In this document: piece by piece, positions 1-8,599 of the stretch
How the letters are laid out: each line of letters opens with the position of its first letter
Position numbering within the stretch: position 1 is the stretch's first letter
Source of the DNA: Actinoallomurus vinaceus
Lineage (GTDB): Bacteria > Actinomycetota > Actinomycetes > Streptosporangiales > Streptosporangiaceae
Length of the DNA: 64,000 nt
NCBI RefSeq assembly: GCF_039542055.1
Contig: NZ_BAABHK010000003.1
Location: 62,001-126,000 of the forward strand
Direction of reading: 5' to 3'
Notes under the pieces: generated by a model
The model's database searches: none
Told to the model about the DNA's origin: nothing
What the model saw: the letters and a program-made list of their open reading frames with translations, nothing else
Program-made: the position numbers and the translations under genes

Positions 1-1
1 C

Positions 2-502
2 ACCAGCTGGCAGGAGTTCGCGACCGGTAAGTTCGCCTTCGCCGAGAACGGCACCTGGCAGGTGGCGAACGCCAAGAAGGCCGGCTTCGAGTACGGCATC
101 ATCCCGATTCCGGCGATGAACGGCGGCACCGCTCCCGCGCCGACGGGCGGTGAGTTCGTCACCGTGCCGGTGCAGAAGCAGACCGATCGCTACGCCACCT
201 CCGAGAAGCTCGTCACCTGCCTGACCAGCGCGGACAACTCGTACACGACGGACACGACGCTGTCCTACGTCGCGCCCACCGACGCCGTTCAGGCCAAGCA
301 GGTCGCCGCGACGCCGGACCTGAAGGTCTGGGTGGATGCCGTCCACGCGGCCAAGGGGCGTACGAGTGACAACCTCGGCACCAAGTACCCCAAGATCTCC
401 CAGCCGATGTGGACGGCGATGCAGGCGGCGCTGAGCGGATCGAAGTCGCCGCAGGCGGCGCTCACCGCGGCCCAGTCGACGGCGGCGGCCGCGACCAAGT
501 GA
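2..502 (+). CDS. Sugar ABC transporter substrate-binding protein, C-terminal part (cut by window edge)
   Basis: The reading frame is open from the first bases and ends with TGA at 500-502, leaving 166 residues. It reads like the C-terminal lobe of a CUT1-family extracellular solute-binding protein: NGTWQV near the left end, then GFEYGIIPIPAMNGG, then GGEFVTVPVQ, a pattern common in maltose- and sugar-type binding proteins. Two CUT1 permeases follow directly, so the protein would deliver a sugar or oligosaccharide to that membrane complex from outside the cell. Signal peptide, lipobox and N-terminal lobe lie outside the window. The substrate is unknown; the glycoside hydrolase downstream suggests a glucose- or mannose-containing oligosaccharide. 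The family assignment is solid, the substrate is inference. Confidence 0.85.
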   Translation, partial: TSWQEFATGKFAFAENGTWQVANAKKAGFEYGIIPIPAMNGGTAPAPTGGEFVTVPVQKQTDRYATSEKLVTCLTSADNSYTTDTTLSYVAPTDAVQAKQVAATPDLKVWVDAVHAAKGRTSDNLGTKYPKISQPMWTAMQAALSGSKSPQAALTAAQSTAAAATK

Positions 503-507
503 GCCGG

Positions 508-1491
508 ATGAACGACACGACACAGGCACCGGAGCGGCGTGCCGTGCGTGGACGCGACGGTGCGGCGGTCGTCGCCGCCGCACCCCGCGCCCGGGCCTCC
601 GCGCGACGCCCCCGCTCGGGCCAGTGGGCGGCCTGGGCGTTCCTCGCCCCGGTGACCGCGTACCTGGTGCTGTTCTACGCCTATCCGCTGTACCGCAACC
701 TCGACCTGAGCCTGCGGAACTACACGGTCCGCTCCTTCGTCCAGGGCGGCGCCCCGTTCACCGGACTGAAGAACTACGGCACCGTCCTGCACGACCCGAC
801 GTTCGGACCGGCCCTGCTCCACACCGTGGTGTTCACCGTGGTGTCGCTGGCGTTCCAGTTCACGATCGGGATGGCCCTGGCCGTGTTCTTCACGCAGCAC
901 TTCCGGCTGTCCGCCACGCTGCGGGCGCTGTTCCTCGTGCCGTGGCTGCTCCCGCTGATCGTCTCGGCGTCCACCTGGTCCTGGATGCTCAACAGCGACT
1001 CGGGCGTCGTGAACTCCGTCCTGCACTACGCCGGGATCGCGCCGGTCAACTGGCTCACCTCGCCGCAGTGGTCGCTCGTCTCGGTGATCATCGCGAACGT
1101 CTGGATCGGCATCCCGTTCAACCTGGTCGTGCTCTACAGCGGGCTGCAGGCGATCCCCGCCTCGATCTACGAGGCGGCGGCGCTCGACGGGGCGAACGGC
1201 TGGCAGCGGTTCTGGAAGGTCACCTTCCCACTGCTGCGGCCGGTATCGGCGATCACGCTGCTCCTCGGCCTGATCTACACGCTGAAGGTGCTGGACATCA
1301 TCTGGATCATGACCAAGGGCGGGCCGGCCGACTCCTCGACGACGTTCGCCACCTGGTCGTACCGGCTCGGCTTCGGCAACCTCCTGCCCTCGTTCGGCCC
1401 CGGCTCGGCCGTCGGCAACCTGCTGATCGTGATGGCCCTCGTCTTCGGCCTGCTCTACATCCGCGTCCAGCGAAGGCAGCAGACGGCATGA
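508..1491 (+). CDS. CUT1 sugar ABC transporter permease (first subunit)
   Basis: This 327-residue inner-membrane protein is a MalF-type binding-protein-dependent permease. It has a basic, disordered N-terminus of about 40 residues and then about six hydrophobic segments starting at AAWAFLAPVTAYLVLF. The cytoplasmic EAA loop that contacts the ATPase is near residues 222-241 (EAAALDGANGWQRFWKV). The ATG at 508 lies six bases after the stop of the binding-protein gene. A GTG at 499 that overlaps that stop is an alternative start adding three residues, and neither has a strong ribosome binding site. It overlaps the next permease by four bases (ATGA), so the two are probably translationally coupled. 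No ATPase gene is present locally; CUT1 systems often share an MsiK-type ATPase encoded elsewhere. Confidence 0.9.
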   Translation: MNDTTQAPERRAVRGRDGAAVVAAAPRARASARRPRSGQWAAWAFLAPVTAYLVLFYAYPLYRNLDLSLRNYTVRSFVQGGAPFTGLKNYGTVLHDPTFGPALLHTVVFTVVSLAFQFTIGMALAVFFTQHFRLSATLRALFLVPWLLPLIVSASTWSWMLNSDSGVVNSVLHYAGIAPVNWLTSPQWSLVSVIIANVWIGIPFNLVVLYSGLQAIPASIYEAAALDGANGWQRFWKVTFPLLRPVSAITLLLGLIYTLKVLDIIWIMTKGGPADSSTTFATWSYRLGFGNLLPSFGPGSAVGNLLIVMALVFGLLYIRVQRRQQTA

Positions 1492-2306
1492 ACGCCAAGA
1501 CGACCTGGTGGAAGACGGGGCTCGGCGTGGTCCTCACCGCGCTCATGCTCTTCCCCGTCTACTGGATGATCAACGTGTCCCTGACCAGGGACCAGGACAT
1601 GCGCAAGAGCCCGCCGAACCTCGTGCCGTTCCACGGCACGCTGGAGGGCTACCGCGCCGTCATCGACCAGCAGCTGCCCTACCTCGGCACCAGCCTGCTC
1701 ATCGGGCTCGGCACCGTCGCGCTCACGGTCGTGCTCGCGGCGCCCGCCGGGTACTCGCTGGCCAAGCTGCGCCCCAGGGGCGGCGGCGTGCTGAGCTTCG
1801 TGCTCCTGATCGCCCAGATGATCCCCGGGATCATCATGGCGATGGGGTTCTACGCGATCTACCTCAGCCTCGGCGTGCTCAACTCCCCCGTCGGGCTCGT
1901 CGTCGCCGACTCGACGATCGCCGTCCCCTTCGCGGTGCTGATCTTCACGGCGTTCATGTCCGGGATCCCGGACGAGCTGATCCAGGCGGCGAAGATCGAC
2001 GGCGCCGGGAGGTTCCGGACGTTCTGGTCGATCGTCCTCCCGGTCAGCCGCAACGCGGTCGTCACCGTGTCCCTGTTCGCGTTCCTGTGGGCGTGGTCCG
2101 ACTTCGTGTTCGCCAGCACCCTGGACGGCGGGAGCAACCGGCAGCCGATCACCCTCGGCATCTACCACTACATCGGCAACAACAACCAGCAGTGGAACGC
2201 CATCATGGCGACCGCCGTCGTCGCCTCCGTTCCCGCCACCGTGCTGCTGATCATCGCTCAGCGCTACGTCGCCGCCGGCGTCACGGCCGGAGCGGTGAAG
2301 GACTGA
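1488..2306 (+). CDS. CUT1 sugar ABC transporter permease (second subunit)
   Basis: This 272-residue MalG-type permease starts at an ATG overlapping the stop of the preceding permease. It has about six membrane segments, beginning with GLGVVLTALMLFPVYWMI, a periplasmic-side loop with NVSLTRDQDMRKSPP, and an EAA-like loop near residues 166-185 (IQAAKIDGAGRFRTFW). With its partner it would form the heterodimeric channel for the sugar captured by the upstream binding protein. It is followed at close range by a GH63-like hydrolase, which suggests import of an oligosaccharide and cytoplasmic cleavage. The length and motifs are normal for the family. Confidence 0.9.
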   Translation: MNAKTTWWKTGLGVVLTALMLFPVYWMINVSLTRDQDMRKSPPNLVPFHGTLEGYRAVIDQQLPYLGTSLLIGLGTVALTVVLAAPAGYSLAKLRPRGGGVLSFVLLIAQMIPGIIMAMGFYAIYLSLGVLNSPVGLVVADSTIAVPFAVLIFTAFMSGIPDELIQAAKIDGAGRFRTFWSIVLPVSRNAVVTVSLFAFLWAWSDFVFASTLDGGSNRQPITLGIYHYIGNNNQQWNAIMATAVVASVPATVLLIIAQRYVAAGVTAGAVKD

Positions 2307-2323
2307 CAGTGAAAAGAGAGTCA

Positions 2324-4060
2324 ATGACCGTCGCCCGGCCGGCGTTCTCCGTGCAGGAGATCCCCTTCAGCCACCACGGATCGTGGTTCGGCATCTCCCC
2401 CGTCATCGCGGAGAAGACCTTCGCGGAGGACCTCCATCTCGTCTCCCACCAGACGGGCATGTACCCGGTGCTCCGCTTCACCCCGACCAGCGCCGGTGAG
2501 CGCGCCGACACGGTGGTCGCCGCGACACCGGGCCTGCTCACCTGGACGCACGACGCCGGCCGCGTCGAGCTCGCCTACGATCGGGCCGACACGGTCCGTG
2601 TCCGGGGACGCGGGCTCGGCCTGCGCGTCATCGCGGCCAACCCGCTCCTGACCCCGTTCAGCGGCCCGTACTTCTACCGCGATCCCGCCGACGGCGCCCA
2701 CGTCTTCACCCTGTACGAGACCGGGCGGCGCTACCGGCTGACCGTGCTCGCCGGCCGGGCGGAGACGGTGGGCGTGCAGGCGCTGGGGTCCGCCGAGCGC
2801 GGCATGCTCCTGCCGGACGACGCGCCGTGGGAGATCGCCATCGAGGAGTTCGACAGCGCCCGGCCGCCGTACGCGTCATCGGGGACGTTCGAGGAGATCG
2901 CCGACGCCGCGCAGGCCCGCTTCGCGGCCTTCGCCGACGCCGTGGCGCCGTGGCGTACGCCGGAGACCCCCGCCGCCGAGCTCGCCGCCTATGTGCTCTG
3001 GTCCGCCACGGTGGCGCCGAACGGGTTCCTGGCGCGGCCCGCCGTGCTGATGTCCAAGCACTGGATGGACAAGGTCTGGAGCTGGGACCACTGCTTCAAC
3101 GCGCTCGCGCTGGCCGGCGGCCTGCCGGAGCTGGCGTGGGACCAGTTCCAGGTGCCGTTCGACCACCAGGCGGAGTCCGGCTGCCTGCCCGACTCCGTGA
3201 CGCACTCGGAGATCCTCTACAACTTCGTCAAGCCCCCGATCCACGGCTGGGCGCTACGGCGCCTGCGGGAACGCCTGCCGGACGGCGTCGCCCCGGACGA
3301 GCTGCCCGATGTGTACCGGCGGCTCGCGCGGTGGACGGAATTCTGGCTGACCGCCCGGCGCGCGCCCGGTCACCCGCTGCCGCACTACCAGCACGGCAAC
3401 GACAGCGGCTGGGACAACGCCACGACCTTCGACCCCGACCACGTCATCGAGACGGCCGACCTCGCCGGATTCCTCGTCCTCCAGCTGCGGGAGCTCGCCG
3501 GCCTCGCCCGCGAACTCCGTCTCGAGGACGAGGCCGCCGGCTGGTCGAAGGCCGCCGACGAGGTGTGCGCCGCCCTGCTCGAGGAGCTGTGGACGGGAGA
3601 GGAGTTCGTCGCGCGCGCGGTCGAGTCGGGACGCACCTGGACGAGCGCCGGCCTGCTCGACCTCATGCCGATCGTGCTGGGCGACATCCTGCCGCCCGAG
3701 GTGCGCGAGACCCTGGCCGACCGGATCCGGGCGCACCTCACGCCGTACGGGCCGGCCACCGAGCTCGTCACCTCCGAGCACTACCAGGCCGACGGCTACT
3801 GGCGCGGTCCCGTCTGGGCGCCCTCGACGGTACTCATCGAGGACGGCCTTCGCCGTGGCGGGTTCGACGAGCTCGCCGACGAGGTCAGCGACCGGTTCCG
3901 CGCCCTGTGCGAGAAGTCCGGCTTCGCGGAGAACTTCGACGCCCTGACCGGGGCGGGCCTGCGCGACCGCGCCTACACCTGGACGGCGAGCGCCTACCTC
4001 CTCTTCGCCGAGGCGTACGAGCGACGCCGTACCGCGCTCGCGGAGGCGATCCCGGGCTGA
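2324..4060 (+). CDS. GH63/trehalase-like (MGH1-type) glycoside hydrolase
   Basis: The protein is about 578 residues with no signal peptide, so it is probably cytoplasmic. The catalytic (alpha/alpha)6-barrel shows the family hallmarks: KVWSWDHCFNA near residue 254, GNDSGWDNAT near 358-367 and YWRGPVWAPST near 492-502. These resemble mannosylglycerate hydrolase, GH63 glucosidase and trehalase-like enzymes, which hydrolyse alpha-glycosidic bonds by inversion. An N-terminal beta-sandwich of about 200 residues precedes the barrel. Start choice: the ATG at 2324 has AAGAGAG just upstream, while a GTG at 2309 preceded by AAGGA is also possible. It is the last gene of the ABC operon, and a strong hairpin at 4070-4098 follows. 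The exact substrate cannot be read from the sequence. Confidence 0.85.
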   Translation: MTVARPAFSVQEIPFSHHGSWFGISPVIAEKTFAEDLHLVSHQTGMYPVLRFTPTSAGERADTVVAATPGLLTWTHDAGRVELAYDRADTVRVRGRGLGLRVIAANPLLTPFSGPYFYRDPADGAHVFTLYETGRRYRLTVLAGRAETVGVQALGSAERGMLLPDDAPWEIAIEEFDSARPPYASSGTFEEIADAAQARFAAFADAVAPWRTPETPAAELAAYVLWSATVAPNGFLARPAVLMSKHWMDKVWSWDHCFNALALAGGLPELAWDQFQVPFDHQAESGCLPDSVTHSEILYNFVKPPIHGWALRRLRERLPDGVAPDELPDVYRRLARWTEFWLTARRAPGHPLPHYQHGNDSGWDNATTFDPDHVIETADLAGFLVLQLRELAGLARELRLEDEAAGWSKAADEVCAALLEELWTGEEFVARAVESGRTWTSAGLLDLMPIVLGDILPPEVRETLADRIRAHLTPYGPATELVTSEHYQADGYWRGPVWAPSTVLIEDGLRRGGFDELADEVSDRFRALCEKSGFAENFDALTGAGLRDRAYTWTASAYLLFAEAYERRRTALAEAIPG

Positions 4061-4069
4061 AACGCCGGT

Positions 4070-4098
4070 GGGGTGCCCGCCGTCGCGGCGGGCACCCC
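4070..4098. terminator. Bidirectional terminator between convergent hydrolase and sialidase genes
   Basis: A perfect 12-bp stem (GGGGTGCCCGCC at 4070-4081 and its complement at 4087-4098) with a 5-nt loop lies between the stop codons at 4060 and 4113. There is no long T-run, which is usual for high-GC actinomycete terminators. Confidence 0.8.
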
Positions 4099-4112
4099 GT
4101 TCCATCAGGCGA

Positions 4113-6062
4113 TCAGGAGACCGTCTCGAAGGGCAGCCACAGCGCGAGCCGGCCGCCGATCCGCTGATCGGAGATCGCGAGCGTCTGGATCTCCGTGGGA
4201 GACAGGGCCCGCTTGTACACGCGCACGTCGTCGAGCGAGCCGTGGAACCGGTTGGCACCGTCCAGGCGCTCTCCGACGTGGATGCCGTCCACGCCGAACT
4301 CCTTGCCCTCGGTGACCGAGCCGGGCGGCACCGTGGTGGAGGCGACCTGCGTTCCATCGATCCACAGCGAGAACCGCCCGTCGGCGCGCTGCAGCGCCAC
4401 GTGGTGCCACTGCCCGTCGTTGTAGGCGCTCGCCGACTGGACGGAGATGGTGAACCGGTCGACCACGATCATCGCGATGATGCGCTTGGACGCCGGCTCG
4501 GCCCGCAGCCACAGCTGCGGCGTCGTCCCGCTCCCCCACCGGTACGCCCACAGCAGCGCGTGCGTCCCGGCGGTGTCGGAGTAGCGGAACGAGGTGGCCA
4601 TCGTGAAGTCGCCGCCGCCGACGTCGATCGCCTTGCTGAACGGCACCTCGACGCGGTCGTCGACCCCGTCCAGGTCGAGGCCGTTGCCGAACCGTCCGGG
4701 CGCGGTCTGCGCGCCGCCGCGCACGTAGGCGTCGTTGCCCCGGTGCGAGGCGTCGGGGGTCTTCGGCCCCGGCGCGGGCGGCCCGGGGATGCCGGGCGGC
4801 GTGCCGTTGGGCGTGGCGAGGAACGCCTCGTTGAACCGCGCCCAGCGGATCGTGTCGTACGGGGTGGCGGTGCCCGCCTCGTACATCAGGCCGGCCTCGT
4901 CGTCGCCGAGCTTCACCATGTCCGAGTACCCGGACGGGCCCCACCAGAAGACCTTGCCCTGCTGCCAGCGCTGCCAGGTGCGGCCCTCGTCGTAGGACGA
5001 GCGCACCGACATCGCCTCGCGGGCCACGGGATGTGCCGGCGAGGACAGCAGGATGCGGTTGGTCCGGTCGCCCTGGTCGCGGGCGTGCATGCGCAGCGTC
5101 GAGGCCTGCACGTCCGGCAGCGCGAGGTTCTTCACGATGCGGAACGGCCGCTCGAAGGTCTCCCCGCCGTCCTTGCTGATGGCGTACGCCCGGTGGCCCG
5201 GGTCGGTGCCCCGCTCGCGGGCCAGCGCGTAGATCCGCCCGTCGGTGAGCTCGACGACGGTCACCTCCTGGGCGATCATCGTGCCGTCGTCGAACGCGCT
5301 CGTCGCCCCGATGTGCCAGGTCACGCCGCTGTCGTCGCTGTAGAGCAGGTGCGTGCCGTAGACGTGCGGGTCCGTCCCGCGGTCCCAGGTCTCATAGTTC
5401 GCGCCGAGAACGAGACGGCCCGCGTGGCGGCCGCGGGTGAGCTGGATGCCGTGCATCGGCCCGGTCGCGTACCAGAAGTTCCACTCCGGGCGCTTGCCCT
5501 CGGTCATCTCCCGGGGCGCGGTCCAGGTGGCGCCGTTGTCGTCGCTCCACTGCACGTACGGGTCGCGGTCGCACCCGTTGGGGCAGGGGTCCGGGCCGTT
5601 GTGGGTGCTGACCAGGACGACCCGGCCGGTGCGCTGGTCGACGATCGGCACCGGGTTGCCGTGCGTCGAGCCGTTGCCCTTCGAGACGACCTGCAACGGG
5701 CCCCACGTGCGGCCGCCGTCGGCGGAGCGCCGTAGGACGATGTCGATGTTCTCGTCGTCGCCGCAGTCCTTGACGCGGCCCTCGGCGAAGGCCAGCACCA
5801 TGCCGTTGGCCGCGCGGACGACCGCCGGGATCCGGAAACAGAAGTAGCCGAACTGCTTCTGCTGGAAGAGGACCTGTTCTTCGTCGAACGGCGCCGGCGA
5901 CGTCGGCTTCGCGGACGGGGCCGGGGACGCCGGTGCGGCCGCGCCGGCGGGGTGGGCGGCCAGGGTGGCGGGTGACCCCAGGAGGAGCCCGGCCGCGATC
6001 AGGGCGACGCGTCGCCACGCGGCCGGTCGGCGACCGGGCGGTTTCTTGGAGACGTACCTCAT
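4113..6062 (-). CDS. nanH: Secreted exo-alpha-sialidase with C-terminal LamG domain
   Basis: This 649-residue protein has a signal peptide (RRVALIAAGLLLGSPATLAAHPAGA) and a six-bladed sialidase propeller. The FRIP motif that carries the first arginine of the carboxylate-binding triad is at residues 76-79. Asp-boxes (SxDxGxxW) lie near 113-120, 173-180, 242-249 and 297-303, with a degenerate one near 357-363. From about residue 455 to the end is a concanavalin A-like/LamG jelly roll (GLDLDGVDDRVEVPF...), likely for glycan binding. It would release terminal sialic acids outside the cell. The ATG at 6062 is preferred because GGAAAGG sits six bases upstream; longer starts at 6077 or 6101 are possible. 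It is divergent from a second sialidase, with two operator-like repeats in the shared promoter. Confidence 0.93.
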   Translation of the reverse strand: MRYVSKKPPGRRPAAWRRVALIAAGLLLGSPATLAAHPAGAAAPASPAPSAKPTSPAPFDEEQVLFQQKQFGYFCFRIPAVVRAANGMVLAFAEGRVKDCGDDENIDIVLRRSADGGRTWGPLQVVSKGNGSTHGNPVPIVDQRTGRVVLVSTHNGPDPCPNGCDRDPYVQWSDDNGATWTAPREMTEGKRPEWNFWYATGPMHGIQLTRGRHAGRLVLGANYETWDRGTDPHVYGTHLLYSDDSGVTWHIGATSAFDDGTMIAQEVTVVELTDGRIYALARERGTDPGHRAYAISKDGGETFERPFRIVKNLALPDVQASTLRMHARDQGDRTNRILLSSPAHPVAREAMSVRSSYDEGRTWQRWQQGKVFWWGPSGYSDMVKLGDDEAGLMYEAGTATPYDTIRWARFNEAFLATPNGTPPGIPGPPAPGPKTPDASHRGNDAYVRGGAQTAPGRFGNGLDLDGVDDRVEVPFSKAIDVGGGDFTMATSFRYSDTAGTHALLWAYRWGSGTTPQLWLRAEPASKRIIAMIVVDRFTISVQSASAYNDGQWHHVALQRADGRFSLWIDGTQVASTTVPPGSVTEGKEFGVDGIHVGERLDGANRFHGSLDDVRVYKRALSPTEIQTLAISDQRIGGRLALWLPFETVS

Positions 6063-6095
6063 GGTGTGCCTTTCCATGAGAGAGACGGAGGCGGC

Positions 6096-6117
6096 GGACA
6101 TCCTATGTCCTACGTTC
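6096..6117 (-). promoter_or_regulatory. NanR-like operator copy A
   Basis: This 22-bp element begins GGACATCCTATG. Read on the minus strand it matches the copies at 6172-6193 and 8523-8544 at most positions, including the terminal GGATGTCC. It lies 34-55 bases upstream of the minus-strand sialidase start, where a repressor would block that promoter. It is the most diverged of the three copies. Confidence 0.6.
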
Positions 6118-6171
6118 TATCTCCACCAGACCTGCTATTGACGCCTTCCGAGCAGGCCGTTAGCGTCCCCC

Positions 6172-6193
6172 GGACATAGGACATCCCACGTCC
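6172..6193 (+). promoter_or_regulatory. NanR-like operator copy B
   Basis: This 22-bp element ends ATCCCACGTCC. Its reverse complement starts GGACGTGGGATGT, identical over 13 bases to the copy at 8523-8544. It ends about 17 bases before the start codon of the plus-strand sialidase, overlapping its leader, so binding would directly block expression. Confidence 0.65.
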
Positions 6194-6210
6194 AGGGAAG
6201 GACTGAGCCG

Positions 6211-7416
6211 ATGCGAGCAGTCGATCGCGGGCCCCTCCGCGCCGCGTGCGTCGCCACCGTTCTCGTGGCCGGCCTCGCCGCCGTGACGAGCCCGTCCCGG
6301 GCGGCCACCGGGTGCGAGACGTCCGTGCCGTACACGGCGGGCACCGAGGGCTACAGCGCGTTCCGCATCCCCGCGGTGATCAAGACCCGGTCCGGCGACC
6401 TGCTGGCCTTCGCCGAGGGCCGGTTCTCCGGGCTCGGCGACGCCGGGAACATCGACACCGTCGTCAAGCGGTCCACCGACGGCGGCTGCACCTGGGGTCC
6501 GCTGCGCGTGGTGCTGGACAGCGGCCCGAACACCTCCGGCAATCCCGCGCCCGTCGTGACGGCGCGGGGCCGCATCGTGCTGCTGACGACGTACAACGCC
6601 GGGACGGCGACCGAGACGGCGATCCTGCGCGGCCAGGTGACGCCCGAGCAGAGCCGGCGCGTGTTCGTGCAGTACAGCGACGACGACGGGACCACGTGGT
6701 CGGCGCCGCGCGAGATCACCGCCGACGCCAAGCTCGCGAACTGGCGCTGGTACGCCACGGGTCCCGGCCACGCGATCCGGCTGACCCGCGGCCGACACGC
6801 CGGACGGCTGGTGGTGCCGGCGAACCACTCCATCGCCCCGCCGGCGGGCTCGTCCGACCTGGGCTCCGAGGCCAAGTACTACGGCGGGCATGATCTCTAC
6901 AGCGACGACGGCGGCCGGACCTGGCACATCGGCTACGTCGACGACAATCCCGACGGATACGTCAACGTGAACGAGTCGACGGCCGCCCAACTGCCCGACG
7001 GCCGCGTCTACGTCAACGCCCGCGACCAGAACGGCACGAGCCCCGCGGTCCGCGCGGACGCCTACAGCCGGGACGGGGGCCGTACCCTCACGGAGCCGTT
7101 CCGCCCGCAGGACTCCCTGACCGGCCCGGTCGTCGAGGGCAGCGTCCTTCAGCCGCGCGGCCGTAAGGCGCCACTGCTCTACTCCGGCCCGGCCAGCCCG
7201 ACCAGCCGGGCGATCATGACGTTGCGCGTCAGCCGGGACGCGGGCGCGACCTGGAAGCCGGCGCTGACGCTCTCGACGCTGCCCGCCGGGTACTCCGACC
7301 TGGTCCAGGTCGACGCCCGCACCGTCGGCGTGCTGTACGAGACGGGCAACGCCGGACCGTACGAGAACATCACCTTCCGCCGCGTGTCACTGCGCGACCT
7401 GGGGCATCAGTCCTGA
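6211..7416 (+). CDS. nanH: Secreted exo-alpha-sialidase (single catalytic domain)
   Basis: This 401-residue GH33-type sialidase has a cleavable signal peptide (AACVATVLVAGLAAVTSPSRA). The FRIP motif is at residues 51-54, and Asp-boxes include STDGGCTWGP near 88-97, SDDDGTTWSAP, SDDGGRTWHIG and SRDAGATWKP. The GYSDLVQ...GVLYETG segment near the C-terminus carries the usual end of the propeller. Unlike its divergent neighbour it has no lectin-like domain, so the pair may split work between soluble and surface-bound sialoglycans. GGAAGGA stands ten bases before the ATG. The product sialic acid would be taken up by the transporter encoded at 8600-14307. Confidence 0.93.
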   Translation: MRAVDRGPLRAACVATVLVAGLAAVTSPSRAATGCETSVPYTAGTEGYSAFRIPAVIKTRSGDLLAFAEGRFSGLGDAGNIDTVVKRSTDGGCTWGPLRVVLDSGPNTSGNPAPVVTARGRIVLLTTYNAGTATETAILRGQVTPEQSRRVFVQYSDDDGTTWSAPREITADAKLANWRWYATGPGHAIRLTRGRHAGRLVVPANHSIAPPAGSSDLGSEAKYYGGHDLYSDDGGRTWHIGYVDDNPDGYVNVNESTAAQLPDGRVYVNARDQNGTSPAVRADAYSRDGGRTLTEPFRPQDSLTGPVVEGSVLQPRGRKAPLLYSGPASPTSRAIMTLRVSRDAGATWKPALTLSTLPAGYSDLVQVDARTVGVLYETGNAGPYENITFRRVSLRDLGHQS

Positions 7417-7451
7417 GCCGGCCGGACGGCGGGCTCCTGAGACCGGTCCCC

Positions 7452-7681
7452 AGGGCCTGTCTCGAAGTCCCCGTCCGTAGCGAGCGGCGTCCAGGTGGTG
7501 CCTCGCAAGGCGGAGGAGGGAGTCAGCCCGGTGTTGGCTGGCGACTCCTCCCGGGGTCCCCGCGGAAACGCGGAGGTCGGCGAAGCCGTCTCTGCGCGTT
7601 TCCGTGGGGTGGGGGCGACAACGCGGCGAGGCGCCGCCTGGACGCCGCGCAGTAGGACAGCGGGACTTCGAGACAGGCCCT
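7452..7681. mobile_element. MITE-like element of 230 bp with 20-bp perfect terminal inverted repeats
   Basis: The ends AGGGCCTGTCTCGAAGTCCC (7452-7471) and its exact reverse complement (7662-7681) bound a segment with no convincing gene. Inner segments pair too: GCGGCGTCCAGG near 7484 with its near-complement near 7640, and GGGAGTC with GACTCC around 7520-7545, so the whole unit can fold into one long hairpin. The right flank begins TAG and the left ends CA, an imperfect TA-type target site. It ends six bases beyond the stop codon of the GntR gene. It shares the core CGTAGCGAGCGGCG (7476-7489) with the element at 53495-53569. Confidence 0.7.
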
Positions 7682-7686
7682 AGTGC

Positions 7687-8457
7687 TCAGTCGTGATCCA
7701 GCCGGGCGAGCCGCGCGCGCACTTCGGCGAAGTGCGCGCGCATCGCCGCCTCGACGGCGGCGCGATCGCCGTCGATGACCGCTGTATAGATGTCGCGATG
7801 GATGCGGGCGACGTCGGCCGGGGTCTCGTCCGGCGCGCCCAGGTCGTCGCGGATCTGGTGGTAGACCTCCCAGAACGCGCCGAGGAGCCGGCCGACGAGC
7901 GGGTTGCCGAGGGGCTGGTAGAGCAGGTCGTGGAAGAGCCGGTCGGTCTCCGGTGAGACGGCCCCCACCTGCGCCTCGGCCTCCATCCGCTCGATGACGT
8001 CACGGACGGGCGCGAGGAGCTCGGCCGGATCCGTGCCGTCGCGCTCGTCGATCAGCCGCTGCGCCAGGCCGTTCTCCAGCACCTCGCGGATCTCGATCAG
8101 GTTGCGCAGGGCGTCGCGCGGCCCGATGCGGGTGTGGAAGGTGAGCTCGTCGACCAGGCCGCCGAGCGACAGCCGTCCCACGAACATCCCGAAGCCGTGC
8201 CGGATGTCGACGATGCCGACGGCCTGGAGGGCCTTGAGCGCCTCGCGGACCGAGTTGCGGCTGATGCCCAGCTCCTCGATCAGCTCCGACTCGGTCGGCA
8301 GCGGATCTCCCGGCATGAGGCCCCGGCGCACGATGATGTCCTTGACCGCCTCCTGCACTTCCACCGCCCGCGTCGGCCGACCACCGCGCGGGCCGGGAAT
8401 CCGGCCGCGGCGCCGGGCCGGGGGGTTCCCGGCGGTCTGCGGATCATCGCGAAACAT
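7687..8457 (-). CDS. nanR: FadR-subfamily GntR regulator, likely repressor of the sialic acid genes
   Basis: The protein has about 256 residues. An N-terminal winged helix-turn-helix (PTESELIEELGISRNSVREALKAL, then GFGMFV in the wing) is followed by an all-helical FCD ligand-binding domain, with HFAEVRARL near the end. This is the architecture of NanR-type regulators. The ATG at 8457 is preferred because GGAG sits nine bases upstream; the first ATG at 8466 directly abuts that GGAG. The gene is divergent from the SiaE-type transporter operon, and the same 22-bp repeat occurs in that divergent region and in front of both sialidases. Regulation by sialic acid or a catabolite is inferred from this context. 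A MITE-like element follows its stop codon. Confidence 0.85.
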   Translation of the reverse strand: MFRDDPQTAGNPPARRRGRIPGPRGGRPTRAVEVQEAVKDIIVRRGLMPGDPLPTESELIEELGISRNSVREALKALQAVGIVDIRHGFGMFVGRLSLGGLVDELTFHTRIGPRDALRNLIEIREVLENGLAQRLIDERDGTDPAELLAPVRDVIERMEAEAQVGAVSPETDRLFHDLLYQPLGNPLVGRLLGAFWEVYHQIRDDLGAPDETPADVARIHRDIYTAVIDGDRAAVEAAMRAHFAEVRARLARLDHD

Positions 8458-8522
8458 CAAGGACATCTCCTGGTCATTCGGGCTTGACCGGGCGCGGGCT
8501 GGACCCTAGCCTCCACCCTACT

Positions 8523-8544
8523 GGACGTGGGATGTAGGACGTCC
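8523..8544 (+). promoter_or_regulatory. NanR-like operator copy C
   Basis: Three direct hexamers GGACGT, GGATGT and GGACGT occur with a 7-nt period over 22 bp, ending in CC. The site lies between the divergent GntR gene (start 8457) and the transporter operon (start 8600). Three GGxxxT-type hexamers in a row recall the triple-repeat operators described for E. coli NanR, although the hexamer itself differs. Confidence 0.65.
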
Positions 8545-8599
8545 AATCTGCCCGTGACGGAGACGAGCGTTACCCCCGATACGAAATGTAGGAGGCACC

